A stretch of 64,000 bases of DNA, taken from positions 1 to 64,000 of IMG/VR virus record IMGVR_UViG_3300009415_000002. One strand, written 5' to 3'. The notes beneath the pieces were generated by a model. That model was not told the origin of the DNA. It did not search any database and saw only the letters and a program-made list of their open reading frames with translations. This DNA is from a virus. Below are positions 50,473 through 60,265 of the stretch, in pieces. A program made the translations under genes and the position numbers. Position 1 is the stretch's first letter. Every line of letters begins with the position of its first letter.

Positions 50473-52062
50473 ATGACTGATACAAACTTTCTTGATGAAG
50501 GTAAGACTTCAGTAAAGACAAACCCTAAAGAAAAACTAAAGTTAGAAGATAAGCCTCTGTCTGCGTCAGCAATAAGACAGAGGCCTGCTAACTATGGGCA
50601 AACAGGTTTAGCTACATCTTATATAAGTACAGGTGATAACTTTACACCTATACGAAAGCCTCATCATTATCAATTGGCTGCATGGGATAACGCAAGATTA
50701 AAAGAACCTATTATTAATAATGGATTAGAAAAGCTAGTACTTTATATATGTAGTAAAGTAGGAGAATATCATCATCCTAATTCTATGATAGAAGACTTTG
50801 TTAATGCCAATATAAAAGGCAAAGTTAAGAAGTGGATACAAGAAATTGCTACTACTGCTTACTGGTCAGGTTTTGGGGTATCAGAAGTTCTTTGGGAAAA
50901 GAAGATGGGCCCTGATAAGATTAGACAAGTTTGGATTGATGATGTAGTTAACTACCATCCAACACAAATCCAATTTAGATTAAATGATTATAGTAGGCTT
51001 ACTCATGGAGAAAAGACTAGCTATGGTCAGTTGTACAGTGGTATTTGGGTTCCTGCTCCTAATGCTATTAAAACAAAACGTAAAAAGTTAAGCAGGAGCT
51101 ACACTGGTGGAATGGTTAGACTAGAAAAGTCTAAAGTTTTTCATGTTGCTTTTGGTGGAAGTTCTAATAATCCTTGGGGTATTTCAAAACTACACCCTGT
51201 ATTAGACTATCACTTATTCAAAGAAGCTTTCCGTGACATGATGGCAGTTGCACTAGATAGATACGGCACACCTCTTTTATACGCTATTGTTCCTCCTCAA
51301 ATTACTAATGAAGTAGTAGAGGAGGCCGATGGCACTTCTAGACCAAAACAATATAGAGAATCTGTTACAGAAGCTCTTGAAAATGTCAGAGGCAATCAAG
51401 GTATTGTACTAGAACAATTGAGTAAAGAATATCCAGTAACTATAGGTTCACTAACTACAGGAAACAACTTTGCTGATGCGTTTGCACAAGCTATAGATCT
51501 TTGTGATTCAAACATGATGGTAGGAATGGGAATTCCTAATTTAATCATGCGTGATGAATCAAGTGGACTTGGAAACGGACAGAGTTCTGAAAACCAAGTA
51601 GAAATGTTCAATATGTTAATTGGGCATTATTTTGAGTTAGTAACATCTGCTTTTGTTAATCAGGTTGTACGTCAACTTATAGCTTATAACTTTAATCCTG
51701 ACACGGTTAAAGATATTAGTGATCCAGGTTATATATCTGAGATTCCTTTAAGACCTACAGAGATTGAAACGTTAATGAAGGCCTTTAGTGAATTAACTAC
51801 ACTAGGTTATATGAATCCAGGTAATCAAGAAGATTACAATCATGTACGTACTATGGTTCAATTACCTCAACGTGATGTTGATAAGTTTGCTAAAGATATG
51901 ATCAAAGTACATACTGAACAAACTGACCAAGAAGTAGCTAAAGAAAGTATTACAGTTAAAAGAGAAGACATAGCAGCTAAAGAGCGTATGAATAAACAAA
52001 AGACAAGTGCAGCTAAAGCTACTGCTAAAAGTAGACCAGCACCTACAACTACTAATAAATAA
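50473..52062 (+). CDS. portal protein (Mu gp29/DUF935-like)
   Basis: 529 residues. KKWIQEIATTAYWSGFGVSEVLWE, NPWGISKLHPVLDYHLFKEAFRDM, ALDRYGTPLLYAIVPP and GIPNLIMRDESSGLGNGQSS followed by QVVRQLIAYNF are the hallmarks of the DUF935 portal family. It would form the dodecameric DNA gate of the head. The C-terminal 45 residues are a Lys/Ala-rich tail. The terminase must lie outside the window. Six bases after the frameshift gene. Confidence 0.85.
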   Translation: MTDTNFLDEGKTSVKTNPKEKLKLEDKPLSASAIRQRPANYGQTGLATSYISTGDNFTPIRKPHHYQLAAWDNARLKEPIINNGLEKLVLYICSKVGEYHHPNSMIEDFVNANIKGKVKKWIQEIATTAYWSGFGVSEVLWEKKMGPDKIRQVWIDDVVNYHPTQIQFRLNDYSRLTHGEKTSYGQLYSGIWVPAPNAIKTKRKKLSRSYTGGMVRLEKSKVFHVAFGGSSNNPWGISKLHPVLDYHLFKEAFRDMMAVALDRYGTPLLYAIVPPQITNEVVEEADGTSRPKQYRESVTEALENVRGNQGIVLEQLSKEYPVTIGSLTTGNNFADAFAQAIDLCDSNMMVGMGIPNLIMRDESSGLGNGQSSENQVEMFNMLIGHYFELVTSAFVNQVVRQLIAYNFNPDTVKDISDPGYISEIPLRPTEIETLMKAFSELTTLGYMNPGNQEDYNHVRTMVQLPQRDVDKFAKDMIKVHTEQTDQEVAKESITVKREDIAAKERMNKQKTSAAKATAKSRPAPTTTNK

Positions 52063-52064
52063 TC

Positions 52065-52940
52065 ATGGTTCAGCATAATAATATACCAGCAGGTGAAATT
52101 CATAGTCTTGTAAACTGGGTATTTGCTACACAAGCAGATAGAGATAATGAGCCAGTTACTTCCGATGACGTATTTAAATTAGCTTATCAGCAAAGTAATG
52201 GCCAATTCTATTACCTACTAAACACAACTCCTACTTGGGCCCAACAGTTAACAGAGGGATCTACGGCAGCACCTACAGGACTTGCCGGTGGAGACTTAAC
52301 AGGGACTTACCCTAATCCTTCTGTTAGTAATGACAGTCATAACCACACACCAGGCTTATCAATACCAGCTTATCCTACTACATTACCTCCATCAGGTCCT
52401 GTTACTGGAACTGATATAACAGGTACTTACCCTAGTCCTCAGTTATCTACAACAGGAGTTACTCCTGGACAATACAATAGAGCTACAGTAACAGTAGATA
52501 ATAAAGGCCGTATAACTAATATTACATCTAATACAAATCCAACTACAGGAGGTACAGTATTTCCTGGGTTTAATGATGTAAATTTAACAGGAGAACCTAC
52601 GGCACCAACAACTGTATATCAAGACTCCTCAACAAAGATTGCTACTACAGCCTACGTTACTAAAGGACAAGTAAGACAAGAAGAGCTTCCCAATGGAGAA
52701 GCTTTAACTATATTACCTGGTAGACAAAAAGTAGTACATAAAAGATATAAAGTTAGTGGTATCCTAACAGTAGGAGGTAGTCTTATTATAGATGACTTAC
52801 CTTATACAGAGATAGAACCTAACTTTAGACCTGCTAATGCTGATGTATTAGTTATACCTCCTGACTATTTTAAGATAGTATTAAGTGGTTATAGAATAGG
52901 ATCCCCTATTCATATTTACGGAACATTAAAAATTATATAA
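52065..52940 (+). CDS. tail-fibre-like structural protein
   Basis: 291 residues. A small N-terminal domain (about 1-65) is followed by GGDLTGTYPNPSV and TDITGTYPSPQLS, the G-D-L-x-G-T-Y-P-x-P box typical of phage fibres, and by VTVDNKGRITNIT. The C-terminus is beta-rich. Begins 2 bases after the portal stop. Confidence 0.7.
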   Translation: MVQHNNIPAGEIHSLVNWVFATQADRDNEPVTSDDVFKLAYQQSNGQFYYLLNTTPTWAQQLTEGSTAAPTGLAGGDLTGTYPNPSVSNDSHNHTPGLSIPAYPTTLPPSGPVTGTDITGTYPSPQLSTTGVTPGQYNRATVTVDNKGRITNITSNTNPTTGGTVFPGFNDVNLTGEPTAPTTVYQDSSTKIATTAYVTKGQVRQEELPNGEALTILPGRQKVVHKRYKVSGILTVGGSLIIDDLPYTEIEPNFRPANADVLVIPPDYFKIVLSGYRIGSPIHIYGTLKII

Positions 52941-52949
52941 TAAAATATC

Positions 52950-54371
52950 ATGCCTGAAATAAGAATGCCTGTTGGAGGAACAACTCCACCTACCCCATCA
53001 ATTAATGAAGTATCTCTATATGTCAAAGGTGACAAGAGATTTTACATGCAAGACGACTCTGGAGCAGAAGTTAAGCTACTAACAGATGAAGCTACTCTTG
53101 CTGGACTTAATGCTCAATTACCTCTTACTAGTAGTGGAGGATCAACACCTACTTTAGCAGTTAACACAGTTAGCACTACTAGTAATGGTGTAATGACTTT
53201 CCAAGACAAAGTAAAGTTAAATAATGCTACTGCACTTAATACAGTTAATACAATTGTATCAAGAGATGCTTTAGGAAACTTTACTGCTAATGAAATTACT
53301 GCCAATTTAAAAGGGCAAGCTACAACTGTGGCTACTGCACCTGCTTTAATAGGAGAAGTTACTAGTAACGGAACTACTAATGCTACTGTTATCTCTAATG
53401 GTGTTATTAATAATGATAAGATTTCAGCTACGGCTAATATAGCATTAACTAAATTAGCAGTGGATCCAAGAGATAGAAGTACTCATACAGGTCTACAGCT
53501 TGCTTCAACTATTAGTGACTTTGGTACATCAGTTAATGATCATCTATCTAATAACTCACCAGTTGTAGATGCAATGATTTCATCTGGAGCTAATATTTCA
53601 TTAAGTAAGTTAGCTTCTGATCCTCTTGATAGATCTAACCATACAGGTACACAAACCTCAGCAAGTATATCTGATTTTACTACACAAGTAGATATTGACG
53701 TAGCTAACTATATTGCTAGCAATCCTTTTACAAATAATGAAATTGATGCTTCTGCTAATATTGAATTAAGTAAGTTAGAGACAAATCCTCTAGACAGAAG
53801 TAATCATACAGGTACTCAACTAGCTTCTACAATTTCTGACTTTAATGCTTCAGTACCACTAGCTTTAACTGAAGGTAATGGTGTTGATATTACATTAGGA
53901 ACTATTAGTGTAATTGGTACTAGTAATAAGATTGACGTAACTGGAGGTACTATTGATATTTCTTCTGGGTATGTTGGACAAACTTCTATTACTACACTTG
54001 GTAACATTACAACAGGTACTTGGGGCTCTACTACAATTGGTATTGGAGTAGGAGGTACAGGTGCTACTAGTCCTGGTAGTGCTTCTAATAATCTTATTGC
54101 ACTAAGAACTATTACTTCCTCAGATACTTTAGATGATGACGATACTTATGTAATTGCAGATGCAAGTACTTCTGTTATTACAATCGCTCTTCCTTCAGCA
54201 TCTGAAATATATAAGTTTGTAATCAAGAAAATTGATGCTAGTAATAATGTAGTTATTAATGCAGATGCTGGAGACCTTATTGAAGGTAATGCCAGCACTA
54301 CTTTAACAACTCAATACCAAGACATTACTTTAGTAAGTGATGGTGTTACTAGCTGGTATACTACGAGCTAA
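52950..54371 (+). CDS. tail-fibre-like protein with repeats
   Basis: 473 residues. Three repeats of about 55-60 residues carry I-x-A-N-I-x-L-x-K-L, D-x-x-D-R-S-x-H-T-G and ASxISDF (near 155-190, 210-245 and 270-300), a pattern of trimeric fibre shafts. The C-terminal domain (DTYVIADASTSVITIALPSA onward) resembles fibre-tip or capsid-decoration beta domains. It may be part of the fibre with the preceding gene. Confidence 0.7.
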   Translation: MPEIRMPVGGTTPPTPSINEVSLYVKGDKRFYMQDDSGAEVKLLTDEATLAGLNAQLPLTSSGGSTPTLAVNTVSTTSNGVMTFQDKVKLNNATALNTVNTIVSRDALGNFTANEITANLKGQATTVATAPALIGEVTSNGTTNATVISNGVINNDKISATANIALTKLAVDPRDRSTHTGLQLASTISDFGTSVNDHLSNNSPVVDAMISSGANISLSKLASDPLDRSNHTGTQTSASISDFTTQVDIDVANYIASNPFTNNEIDASANIELSKLETNPLDRSNHTGTQLASTISDFNASVPLALTEGNGVDITLGTISVIGTSNKIDVTGGTIDISSGYVGQTSITTLGNITTGTWGSTTIGIGVGGTGATSPGSASNNLIALRTITSSDTLDDDDTYVIADASTSVITIALPSASEIYKFVIKKIDASNNVVINADAGDLIEGNASTTLTTQYQDITLVSDGVTSWYTTS

Positions 54372-54819
54372 GGTTTCTTTGTTTCCATTGATTCATACGA
54401 GCCCTTTGTAGCAATATAGCATCTCTATATATAATATGTTTACAAGGCTCTTGTGAATTATTAAGAAAGGCAGGACAAGTACATTCATTTTCTTTTATGT
54501 TGTACAGCTCTTCTCCACCAGCACATATATAACCACCTTGAATAGGAATAATCATATAACCAGCAACTAGCATTTCCGCTGCTACTAATGTCTTAAATAG
54601 ATTTTCAAGACCACCGTGATTATGTACGTACTTAGTTATATCATTCTTATATAATTTAACTAAGGCTTCCCCATCTTTTTTAGACTTACCTGTGTCAAAC
54701 TTAAAGACAAAGTAAATCTTACCGCTATCTTCTTCAAGAAGAATATCTGGTTCTGAGACTTTGGGTAAATGTTTTTTAGCAAGAAGTTTACTTGCTAGTA
54801 AGTTTTCTAAATTGAACAT
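54361..54819 (-). CDS. SWIM-type zinc-finger protein
   Basis: 152 residues. ECTCPAFLNNSQEPCKHIIYRD is a C-x-C-x(n)-C-x-H SWIM zinc finger, used for nucleic acid or protein contacts. The only leftward gene in the capsid region; its stop overlaps the end of the convergent fibre gene by 11 bases. The N-terminal part is a small alpha/beta domain. It may regulate or assist recombination; function not established. Confidence 0.75.
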   Translation of the reverse strand: MFNLENLLASKLLAKKHLPKVSEPDILLEEDSGKIYFVFKFDTGKSKKDGEALVKLYKNDITKYVHNHGGLENLFKTLVAAEMLVAGYMIIPIQGGYICAGGEELYNIKENECTCPAFLNNSQEPCKHIIYRDAILLQRARMNQWKQRNLSS

Positions 54820-54866
54820 AATATGCCTACTATTTTTAACTAATAAAATTCTATAATAAATTCATT

Positions 54867-55295
54867 ATGGCAGAATTACCACTATCTAAATTTGCACCTT
54901 TTAATAAAGAAGAGTGTAAATTCCAATATGAAGTATCTAATAAACTAGATGAGATTGGAGTTAAGTGCTCTAACTGTATCTACTTTGGTAAAGAGCTTCC
55001 TAAAGAAGTTGATGAATATGCACTTAGACATCCTATGGAGGATAAAACTATGTATAGCTGCAGTATCTTAACCGATTATGACAACGGTGTTTGTGATACT
55101 AGCTTATGTAGATTCTTTACAAATCAAGAAGAGATTGAAGATGTAAAAGAGGATAACTCAGAATTAGAAGACTCTAATGATTCCTCAGATGAAGAACTAA
55201 GTATTCAAATTCAAAAGCTAGACTTCACTAATAGTGATATTAGTAAAACTATTAATAAATTAAGAGAAAGACTTATAAATGAACAATCAGAATAA
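54867..55295 (+). CDS. Cys-rich putative zinc-binding head protein
   Basis: 142 residues. VKCSNCIYF, then YSCSIL and GVCDTSLCRFF give five Cys in a likely metal-binding cluster, followed by a very acidic stretch (EDVKEDNSELEDSNDSSDEE) and a C-terminal helix. The position between portal/fibres and protease, with a 17-base overlap into the protease gene, suggests a head assembly role. Confidence 0.6.
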   Translation: MAELPLSKFAPFNKEECKFQYEVSNKLDEIGVKCSNCIYFGKELPKEVDEYALRHPMEDKTMYSCSILTDYDNGVCDTSLCRFFTNQEEIEDVKEDNSELEDSNDSSDEELSIQIQKLDFTNSDISKTINKLRERLINEQSE

Positions 55296-56874
55296 AGGTA
55301 CCTTTCTTCAAGAGTTTTATGGAGTACAAGATATTCCAGAGCTTGTTGATGATCAAGGTAAACCAACCAAATTTGCAGAAGCTGCAAGATTCTGGGGTGA
55401 GAAGATACCAAAAACACTTAACGATGTTAAGATGTTAGTATCTAAAGGAGCAGCCCTTACTGCCACAGAAAACCTATCAGTGTCCCAGAAGTTTAGTCAT
55501 AACTCCGTATATGGAGGAAGACAAGATCTATCTTTGCTAAGACCTAATCAAGTTAAAGTTCCTTTTGTTAAAACAGGTGCTTGGAAACATGATGTGTATG
55601 GTGAAGTAAAGTTTACAGACTCTGATATTGACCAATTAGTTGAAAACTTTAACAAGGGTGTTGTAGGATTTACTCCTTACTTAACTTTAGGTCATCTAGA
55701 TGAAGAACCAGGATCAACTGATTCTCATCGTAAAAGAGGAGACCTTACAGACATTGTTGTAGAAGGTGAGACAGCTTATGGTATATTTGAAGTTAATGAT
55801 GAAATTTATTCTTCAATTCAAAAAGGTGAATACGAATATTCCTCTGGGGAATTTAATCGTAAGTTCACAGATAAAGAATCAGGACAAGATGTTGGTACAG
55901 CAGTTATTAGAGTAGCTCTTACTAACTCACCTTTCTTACCATTTGGAAACGCGAAAGTCCAGGCATTATCTGATAATGTAGAAAGTTGCCCAGAAACTAA
56001 AGAGAATTATGTGTTTCTATTGTCAATAGATACATCTAATACTAGCAATGTCTCTGACGAAGACAAGACAGTTGAGCCTGAAGTTTCAGAAGAAAAAGCT
56101 CAAGCTTTATCTGAAACAACAGAAGTAGAAGCTGCTCCTACTACTGAGTCTGACGATGTTAACAATACTGATACAAGTAAATTAAATAATAAACAAAGTA
56201 TTATGCCACAAGAAAAAACACAAGCAGCTTCTACAGAAGCTAACGTAGCTCCTGCTGTAGTTGAAAAAGTTGAAGACAAAGCTGTTGAACCTGCTAAGTT
56301 AGAAACTGAAGCTGTAGACGTAAAAGACAGTGATTCTTTAAAGACTGAAAAAGTAAAAGAATCAAATAAGACTGATGATGTAATTGCCAATTTAACTAGT
56401 CAATTAGCAAAAGTTCAAGAATTGTATACTTCTCAATTAGAAGTAGCTAATAAAACTATCACTGATTTAGGAACTAAAGTTTCTGCATTGACAGACAAGC
56501 TTGCTGGACAAGAGAAAGTAACTCAAGCATTTTCTACTTCTATGAGTAAGGCACAAGAATCTGCTCTTATTCAAGACTTGCAAGTTAATGGAGTTCAACC
56601 AGCAACTGTTCAGAAATTCCTTAGCTTTAAATCTTCTTTTGAAAATGCAGACAACAAAAACATTGTTAAGTTCTCTGTTACATCTGGAGATGAAACTAAA
56701 GAAGTTGAACAAACTGTTATTGATAGCGTAGCTGATATGCTTAAAGCTGCTGCTGGACAAGCTCCTCTTATTGAGCAACAACTTGGATACAGTGCTGGAC
56801 GTAAGAGTGGAGCCTTTGATTTTAGCTCTATTATCGAGCGTAACGCTGAAGCTGCTTCTAAATTAAAAGCCTAA
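55279..56874 (+). CDS. prohead protease and scaffold (Mu gpI-like)
   Basis: 531 residues. Residues 80-235 match the Mu gpI protease layout: HDVYGEVKFTDSDIDQLV, TPYLTLGHLDEEP, GIFEVNDEIYSSIQKGEYEYSS, IRVALTNSPFLPFG. From about 260 the chain is acidic and then coiled-coil (KVQELYTSQLEVANKTITDLG) like a scaffold. Met309 (MPQEKTQAAS, position 56203) could start a separate scaffold as Mu gpZ does. It would cut head proteins during maturation. Confidence 0.8.
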   Translation: MNNQNKGTFLQEFYGVQDIPELVDDQGKPTKFAEAARFWGEKIPKTLNDVKMLVSKGAALTATENLSVSQKFSHNSVYGGRQDLSLLRPNQVKVPFVKTGAWKHDVYGEVKFTDSDIDQLVENFNKGVVGFTPYLTLGHLDEEPGSTDSHRKRGDLTDIVVEGETAYGIFEVNDEIYSSIQKGEYEYSSGEFNRKFTDKESGQDVGTAVIRVALTNSPFLPFGNAKVQALSDNVESCPETKENYVFLLSIDTSNTSNVSDEDKTVEPEVSEEKAQALSETTEVEAAPTTESDDVNNTDTSKLNNKQSIMPQEKTQAASTEANVAPAVVEKVEDKAVEPAKLETEAVDVKDSDSLKTEKVKESNKTDDVIANLTSQLAKVQELYTSQLEVANKTITDLGTKVSALTDKLAGQEKVTQAFSTSMSKAQESALIQDLQVNGVQPATVQKFLSFKSSFENADNKNIVKFSVTSGDETKEVEQTVIDSVADMLKAAAGQAPLIEQQLGYSAGRKSGAFDFSSIIERNAEAASKLKA

Positions 56875-56908
56875 TTGTAAAAAGTATTACTAAATAAATA
56901 AAACTCTT

Positions 56909-58207
56909 ATGAACGGAATATCATACCCACCTCTAAATTTTGATGGTAACGTAACTCCTTACGCTATCACTGGCAATACAGAGAATCCAGGTGAGCCTTC
57001 TTTGACCGAACTTGCCAAGTCTTTTCAACCTATTGTAGGTCGTACTCCTCTATCGGAAGTTTTCCCAGATGAAAACATCGGTGAACGACATGTGTACATT
57101 CAACAAGAAATGAGTACTGTTGACACAATCTTTCCTCTAGTTAAGTTTGGTCAGCCAGATGTTATCTTGGGCCATAATTATGGAACCATGAGAGCATTCA
57201 CAGTACAACCTCTATATATTAGACGTTCTTCATTCGTTTCATACGGTGAAATTAACTCTAAGATTAAGCCTGGTTCTACTAATGACAAATGGTCTCCAGA
57301 AGAACAGATTTCCAATGTTATCCAAGGGATGGTGCGTGAGCATAATCTTACTTGGGATGTATGGCGTGCTTCTATGCTATTGGGTGGTATTAATTATACT
57401 GACCCACGTTCTGGTGTAGGTGCTTCTGTTAATGCACAAATTCCTGCTCGTAACTTCTTCCATTATGGAGTAACTGCTGGATACCGTGGTCGTCCTGAAG
57501 CTCAATTATTCAAAACTCTTTCAGACTTCAATGACACCGAGCCTAATAACGCTGGTGTACCTTGGACTCATCCTGATGCTGACATTGTAAACAGTGTTGC
57601 TCGTTTTGTCCGTTGGTTCCGTGAAACTAACAAAGGTATTGTAACTCGTATGTATATGCATCCAGAACTTAAGGAAGTTCTTATGATGTCTAATCAAGTT
57701 CGTCTTGTTACTGGTGGTTTACTAGGTAATCCTGGTAAAACTGAAACAGTTACAGACCCTACTAAAGATATTGTTGGACGTGACCATATGGGTCTAAGCG
57801 GATTCCAATTAGGTTTATCTGCTGACGGTCTTACTTCTATTGCTGGGGTACCTATCTACACTGTAGAGACTACTTATAAAGATCCAGTCGATGGTATTAA
57901 TAAACGTGTATGGCCTAAGAATAAGGTTGTATTTGTTGCTGATCGTACTACTAATGGTGAATCTATCCAAGTTGGTCGTACTCAGTTCTGTGTATCTGAA
58001 GAAAGTGGTGGAGCTCCTGGTCTATGGACTCGCCGTCAGACTGAAACTCAAATCCCTGCTGCTCCTGGTATGCATGTACAAATGGGCAACGCCGGGATGC
58101 CTTACTTAAGATATCCGTACATGGTTGCGCACATGACTGTGTGTGACGTTGAGGATATCAACAACAGACTTGGTGTATTAGGTGACCTACACTTCGGTCA
58201 ATTCTAA
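56909..58207 (+). CDS. major capsid protein
   Basis: 432 residues. The start TELAKSFQPIVGRTPLSEVFPDENIGERHVYIQQ and the segments EHNLTWDVWRASMLLGG and RYPYMVAHMTVCDVEDIN fit a lambda gpE-type capsid protein. It follows the protease/scaffold as usual. An 11-bp hairpin follows the stop. Codons use many T/C-ending forms (CGT, GGT), suggesting high expression. Confidence 0.8.
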   Translation: MNGISYPPLNFDGNVTPYAITGNTENPGEPSLTELAKSFQPIVGRTPLSEVFPDENIGERHVYIQQEMSTVDTIFPLVKFGQPDVILGHNYGTMRAFTVQPLYIRRSSFVSYGEINSKIKPGSTNDKWSPEEQISNVIQGMVREHNLTWDVWRASMLLGGINYTDPRSGVGASVNAQIPARNFFHYGVTAGYRGRPEAQLFKTLSDFNDTEPNNAGVPWTHPDADIVNSVARFVRWFRETNKGIVTRMYMHPELKEVLMMSNQVRLVTGGLLGNPGKTETVTDPTKDIVGRDHMGLSGFQLGLSADGLTSIAGVPIYTVETTYKDPVDGINKRVWPKNKVVFVADRTTNGESIQVGRTQFCVSEESGGAPGLWTRRQTETQIPAAPGMHVQMGNAGMPYLRYPYMVAHMTVCDVEDINNRLGVLGDLHFGQF

Positions 58208-58228
58208 ATAACCCTTTCTGATTAATAT

Positions 58229-58254
58229 AATGTAGCCTAGTATTAGGCTACATT
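58229..58254 (+). terminator. hairpin after capsid gene
   Basis: AATGTAGCCTA/TAGGCTACATT, an 11-bp perfect stem with loop GTAT, followed by ATTAGAC and no true T-tract. It may attenuate transcription or protect the capsid mRNA 3' end. Confidence 0.55.
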
Positions 58255-58297
58255 ATTAGACTAGAATTTTACTATTGGTAATTTAAAAAATAAAACT

Positions 58298-59449
58298 ATG
58301 CTTAATTCACATCAAATCCTTGCTGGTGCTCGCACTAAAGGTGGTATCAAAACTTATGTTGATGCCGATTATGTTGTACGCCCCGAAGTTACATTAGCCT
58401 CAGACGCCCTTTCTTTTGATGGTGCAATTGAACTTGATGGCGAAGTCTTTGACCTTAACACTTACGGCTTAGATCTATCTACTATTAGTTCTCTATTAGT
58501 TGATGGTGATTATATTGTTGGAGCTGTTCCTTCTTATGATGAACCAGCTGACCGAGCTGAGGCTGAAGGTGCAGGTAAAAACTACTATGTAAGTGCAACT
58601 GCTACTGGAGACACTATTCTTCATTACTTCCTACCTTCAGCATTGGAAGCTGAAATGGCTGCTGCAGGTGGTTACGATCAACTTTATAAGTTGAGAGCAA
58701 TGGGTGCTGCATCTCCTCTTGAGATTCAGTTAATTAACCGTTACTCTGATGAACTAGAAAGATTGTCGGACCCTCGTTATGTAGGTCAATTATTAATTCC
58801 TACTGGCGTTGAGTATGTACTAAGACGTGTATTCCCTCAAGATAATAAATCCAAACGCGATGCATTAGTTGGTCTTACTAATCAACAAATTGAATTGTTT
58901 ATTGCTACTCAAGGTTATATTGCAGCTCAACGTGCTATTTATGCTATTGGTGATGCTTATATTACTAGCGATAACGACGGTGTTCTAGCTAAAGTTAAAC
59001 GTGCTTTTGCATATGATTCTGAAGCTGATGCTGCTGCTGACGTAAATGGTACAGAGATTCGTCTAGACTACAAAACTGGAGACACTCTTTCCAGCCCTGT
59101 AGATTTAGATGGAGATGCTATTACTGGTCATAGCCACATTGCTCTATTTGAATACTACCAACCTACTTATATGTCTAAAGGACATGAAGGAACTAACCCT
59201 GGTATTCTAGATACTTATACTAAGCAAGATAGCTTACTATTAGGTCGTTTGAATCCTATTTACTTAGCACGTGACTTTGAAGTTGCTCGTGTAAGTGCAG
59301 GACGTGGTAAACCTTTAAGTGCGTTGACTAAGTACGGACATCCTCTAGCTGTAGCCAAGTTTAATCTTGATGGTGGTACATTTAGTGCTTCAAGCAAGTA
59401 TACTCCAGGTGCGTTCATTCCTTCTGGTGGTCCAACTCCTACTCCATAG
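58298..59449 (+). CDS. probable head decoration or capsid-associated protein
   Basis: 383 residues (MLNSHQILAGARTKGGI). Acidic, with balanced alpha/beta, ending in a Pro/Thr-rich tail (PSGGPTPTP). Codon choice resembles the capsid gene next to it, suggesting high expression. Its place right after the capsid suggests a decoration or vertex protein. No family recognised. Confidence 0.6.
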   Translation: MLNSHQILAGARTKGGIKTYVDADYVVRPEVTLASDALSFDGAIELDGEVFDLNTYGLDLSTISSLLVDGDYIVGAVPSYDEPADRAEAEGAGKNYYVSATATGDTILHYFLPSALEAEMAAAGGYDQLYKLRAMGAASPLEIQLINRYSDELERLSDPRYVGQLLIPTGVEYVLRRVFPQDNKSKRDALVGLTNQQIELFIATQGYIAAQRAIYAIGDAYITSDNDGVLAKVKRAFAYDSEADAAADVNGTEIRLDYKTGDTLSSPVDLDGDAITGHSHIALFEYYQPTYMSKGHEGTNPGILDTYTKQDSLLLGRLNPIYLARDFEVARVSAGRGKPLSALTKYGHPLAVAKFNLDGGTFSASSKYTPGAFIPSGGPTPTP

Positions 59450-59481
59450 AGTATAATAAGAAAAATACACAGAGAGAATAA

Positions 59482-60252
59482 ATGATTAGAATTCAAATTA
59501 CAAGCCCATTCAGACATCAGTTTCGTACAAGCGACTATGATGATAAGACTGTGGCTGATAAGATGATTAAAGACTGTTTCTTAACTGCTGGTAGTTATTA
59601 CCACTTAGATCTCAAAAAAGATCGTGAAGAAATTAAGTTTATTCTCTCTCCTAACTTTGTTTTTAAAAGCTATATTCATGTAGACCTTGAATCCATCCCA
59701 GCTGACCTAGCTAAAGAGCTAGAGTTAGAGGGTGGATTTACTAATACGTTTACACTACCAAGAGATGAAGAGTATATTCCTACTCTTATTCAAGACAATA
59801 AGTTTGTACATAGTCCTGATGACTATTACCCAACTTTAATTGAGGCTAAAGACGAACAAGATTATACTGTTCGAGAACCTAAGCCAAACATCTTTGATAA
59901 GACTACTTCTGTTGCTCCAGAACCTGAAGTTGAAGAAGTCGTTGATACAGTAGAAGAAGAAAAGAATCAAGGTGCTTTAAATACACCAGACCTCGAACCA
60001 GTTGAGGAACCTTCTGAAGAAGTAGAAAACGTAGAAACTAAAGACGTTAGTAGAGAGACTCGTAAAGACGAACTAGATGGACTTCATTATATGAAGATCA
60101 AAGAGATATGTGAACTCTATGATATTGATTATACTAATAAGAAAGAAGTCGTCAGCCAGATTCTAGATTTAGAATTTGGTAATCCTGACTCAGAAATCAG
60201 TACTAATATTGATGTAAAAGAAACTGAGAAAGGAAGCCCAACCAATATTTAA
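59482..60252 (+). CDS. hypothetical head/neck protein with C-terminal HeH-like motif
   Basis: 256 residues. Folded N-terminal domain (1-105), a long acidic linker (PEPEVEEVVDTVEEEKNQG, about 150-195) and a small C-terminal helical unit (LDGLHYMKIKEICELYDIDY, then KKEVVSQILDLE) resembling HeH/LEM or Rho-N modules that bind nucleic acid or protein. AGAGAGAATAA precedes ATG. Confidence 0.6.
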   Translation: MIRIQITSPFRHQFRTSDYDDKTVADKMIKDCFLTAGSYYHLDLKKDREEIKFILSPNFVFKSYIHVDLESIPADLAKELELEGGFTNTFTLPRDEEYIPTLIQDNKFVHSPDDYYPTLIEAKDEQDYTVREPKPNIFDKTTSVAPEPEVEEVVDTVEEEKNQGALNTPDLEPVEEPSEEVENVETKDVSRETRKDELDGLHYMKIKEICELYDIDYTNKKEVVSQILDLEFGNPDSEISTNIDVKETEKGSPTNI

Positions 60253-60265
60253 ACCAGGATAGATA

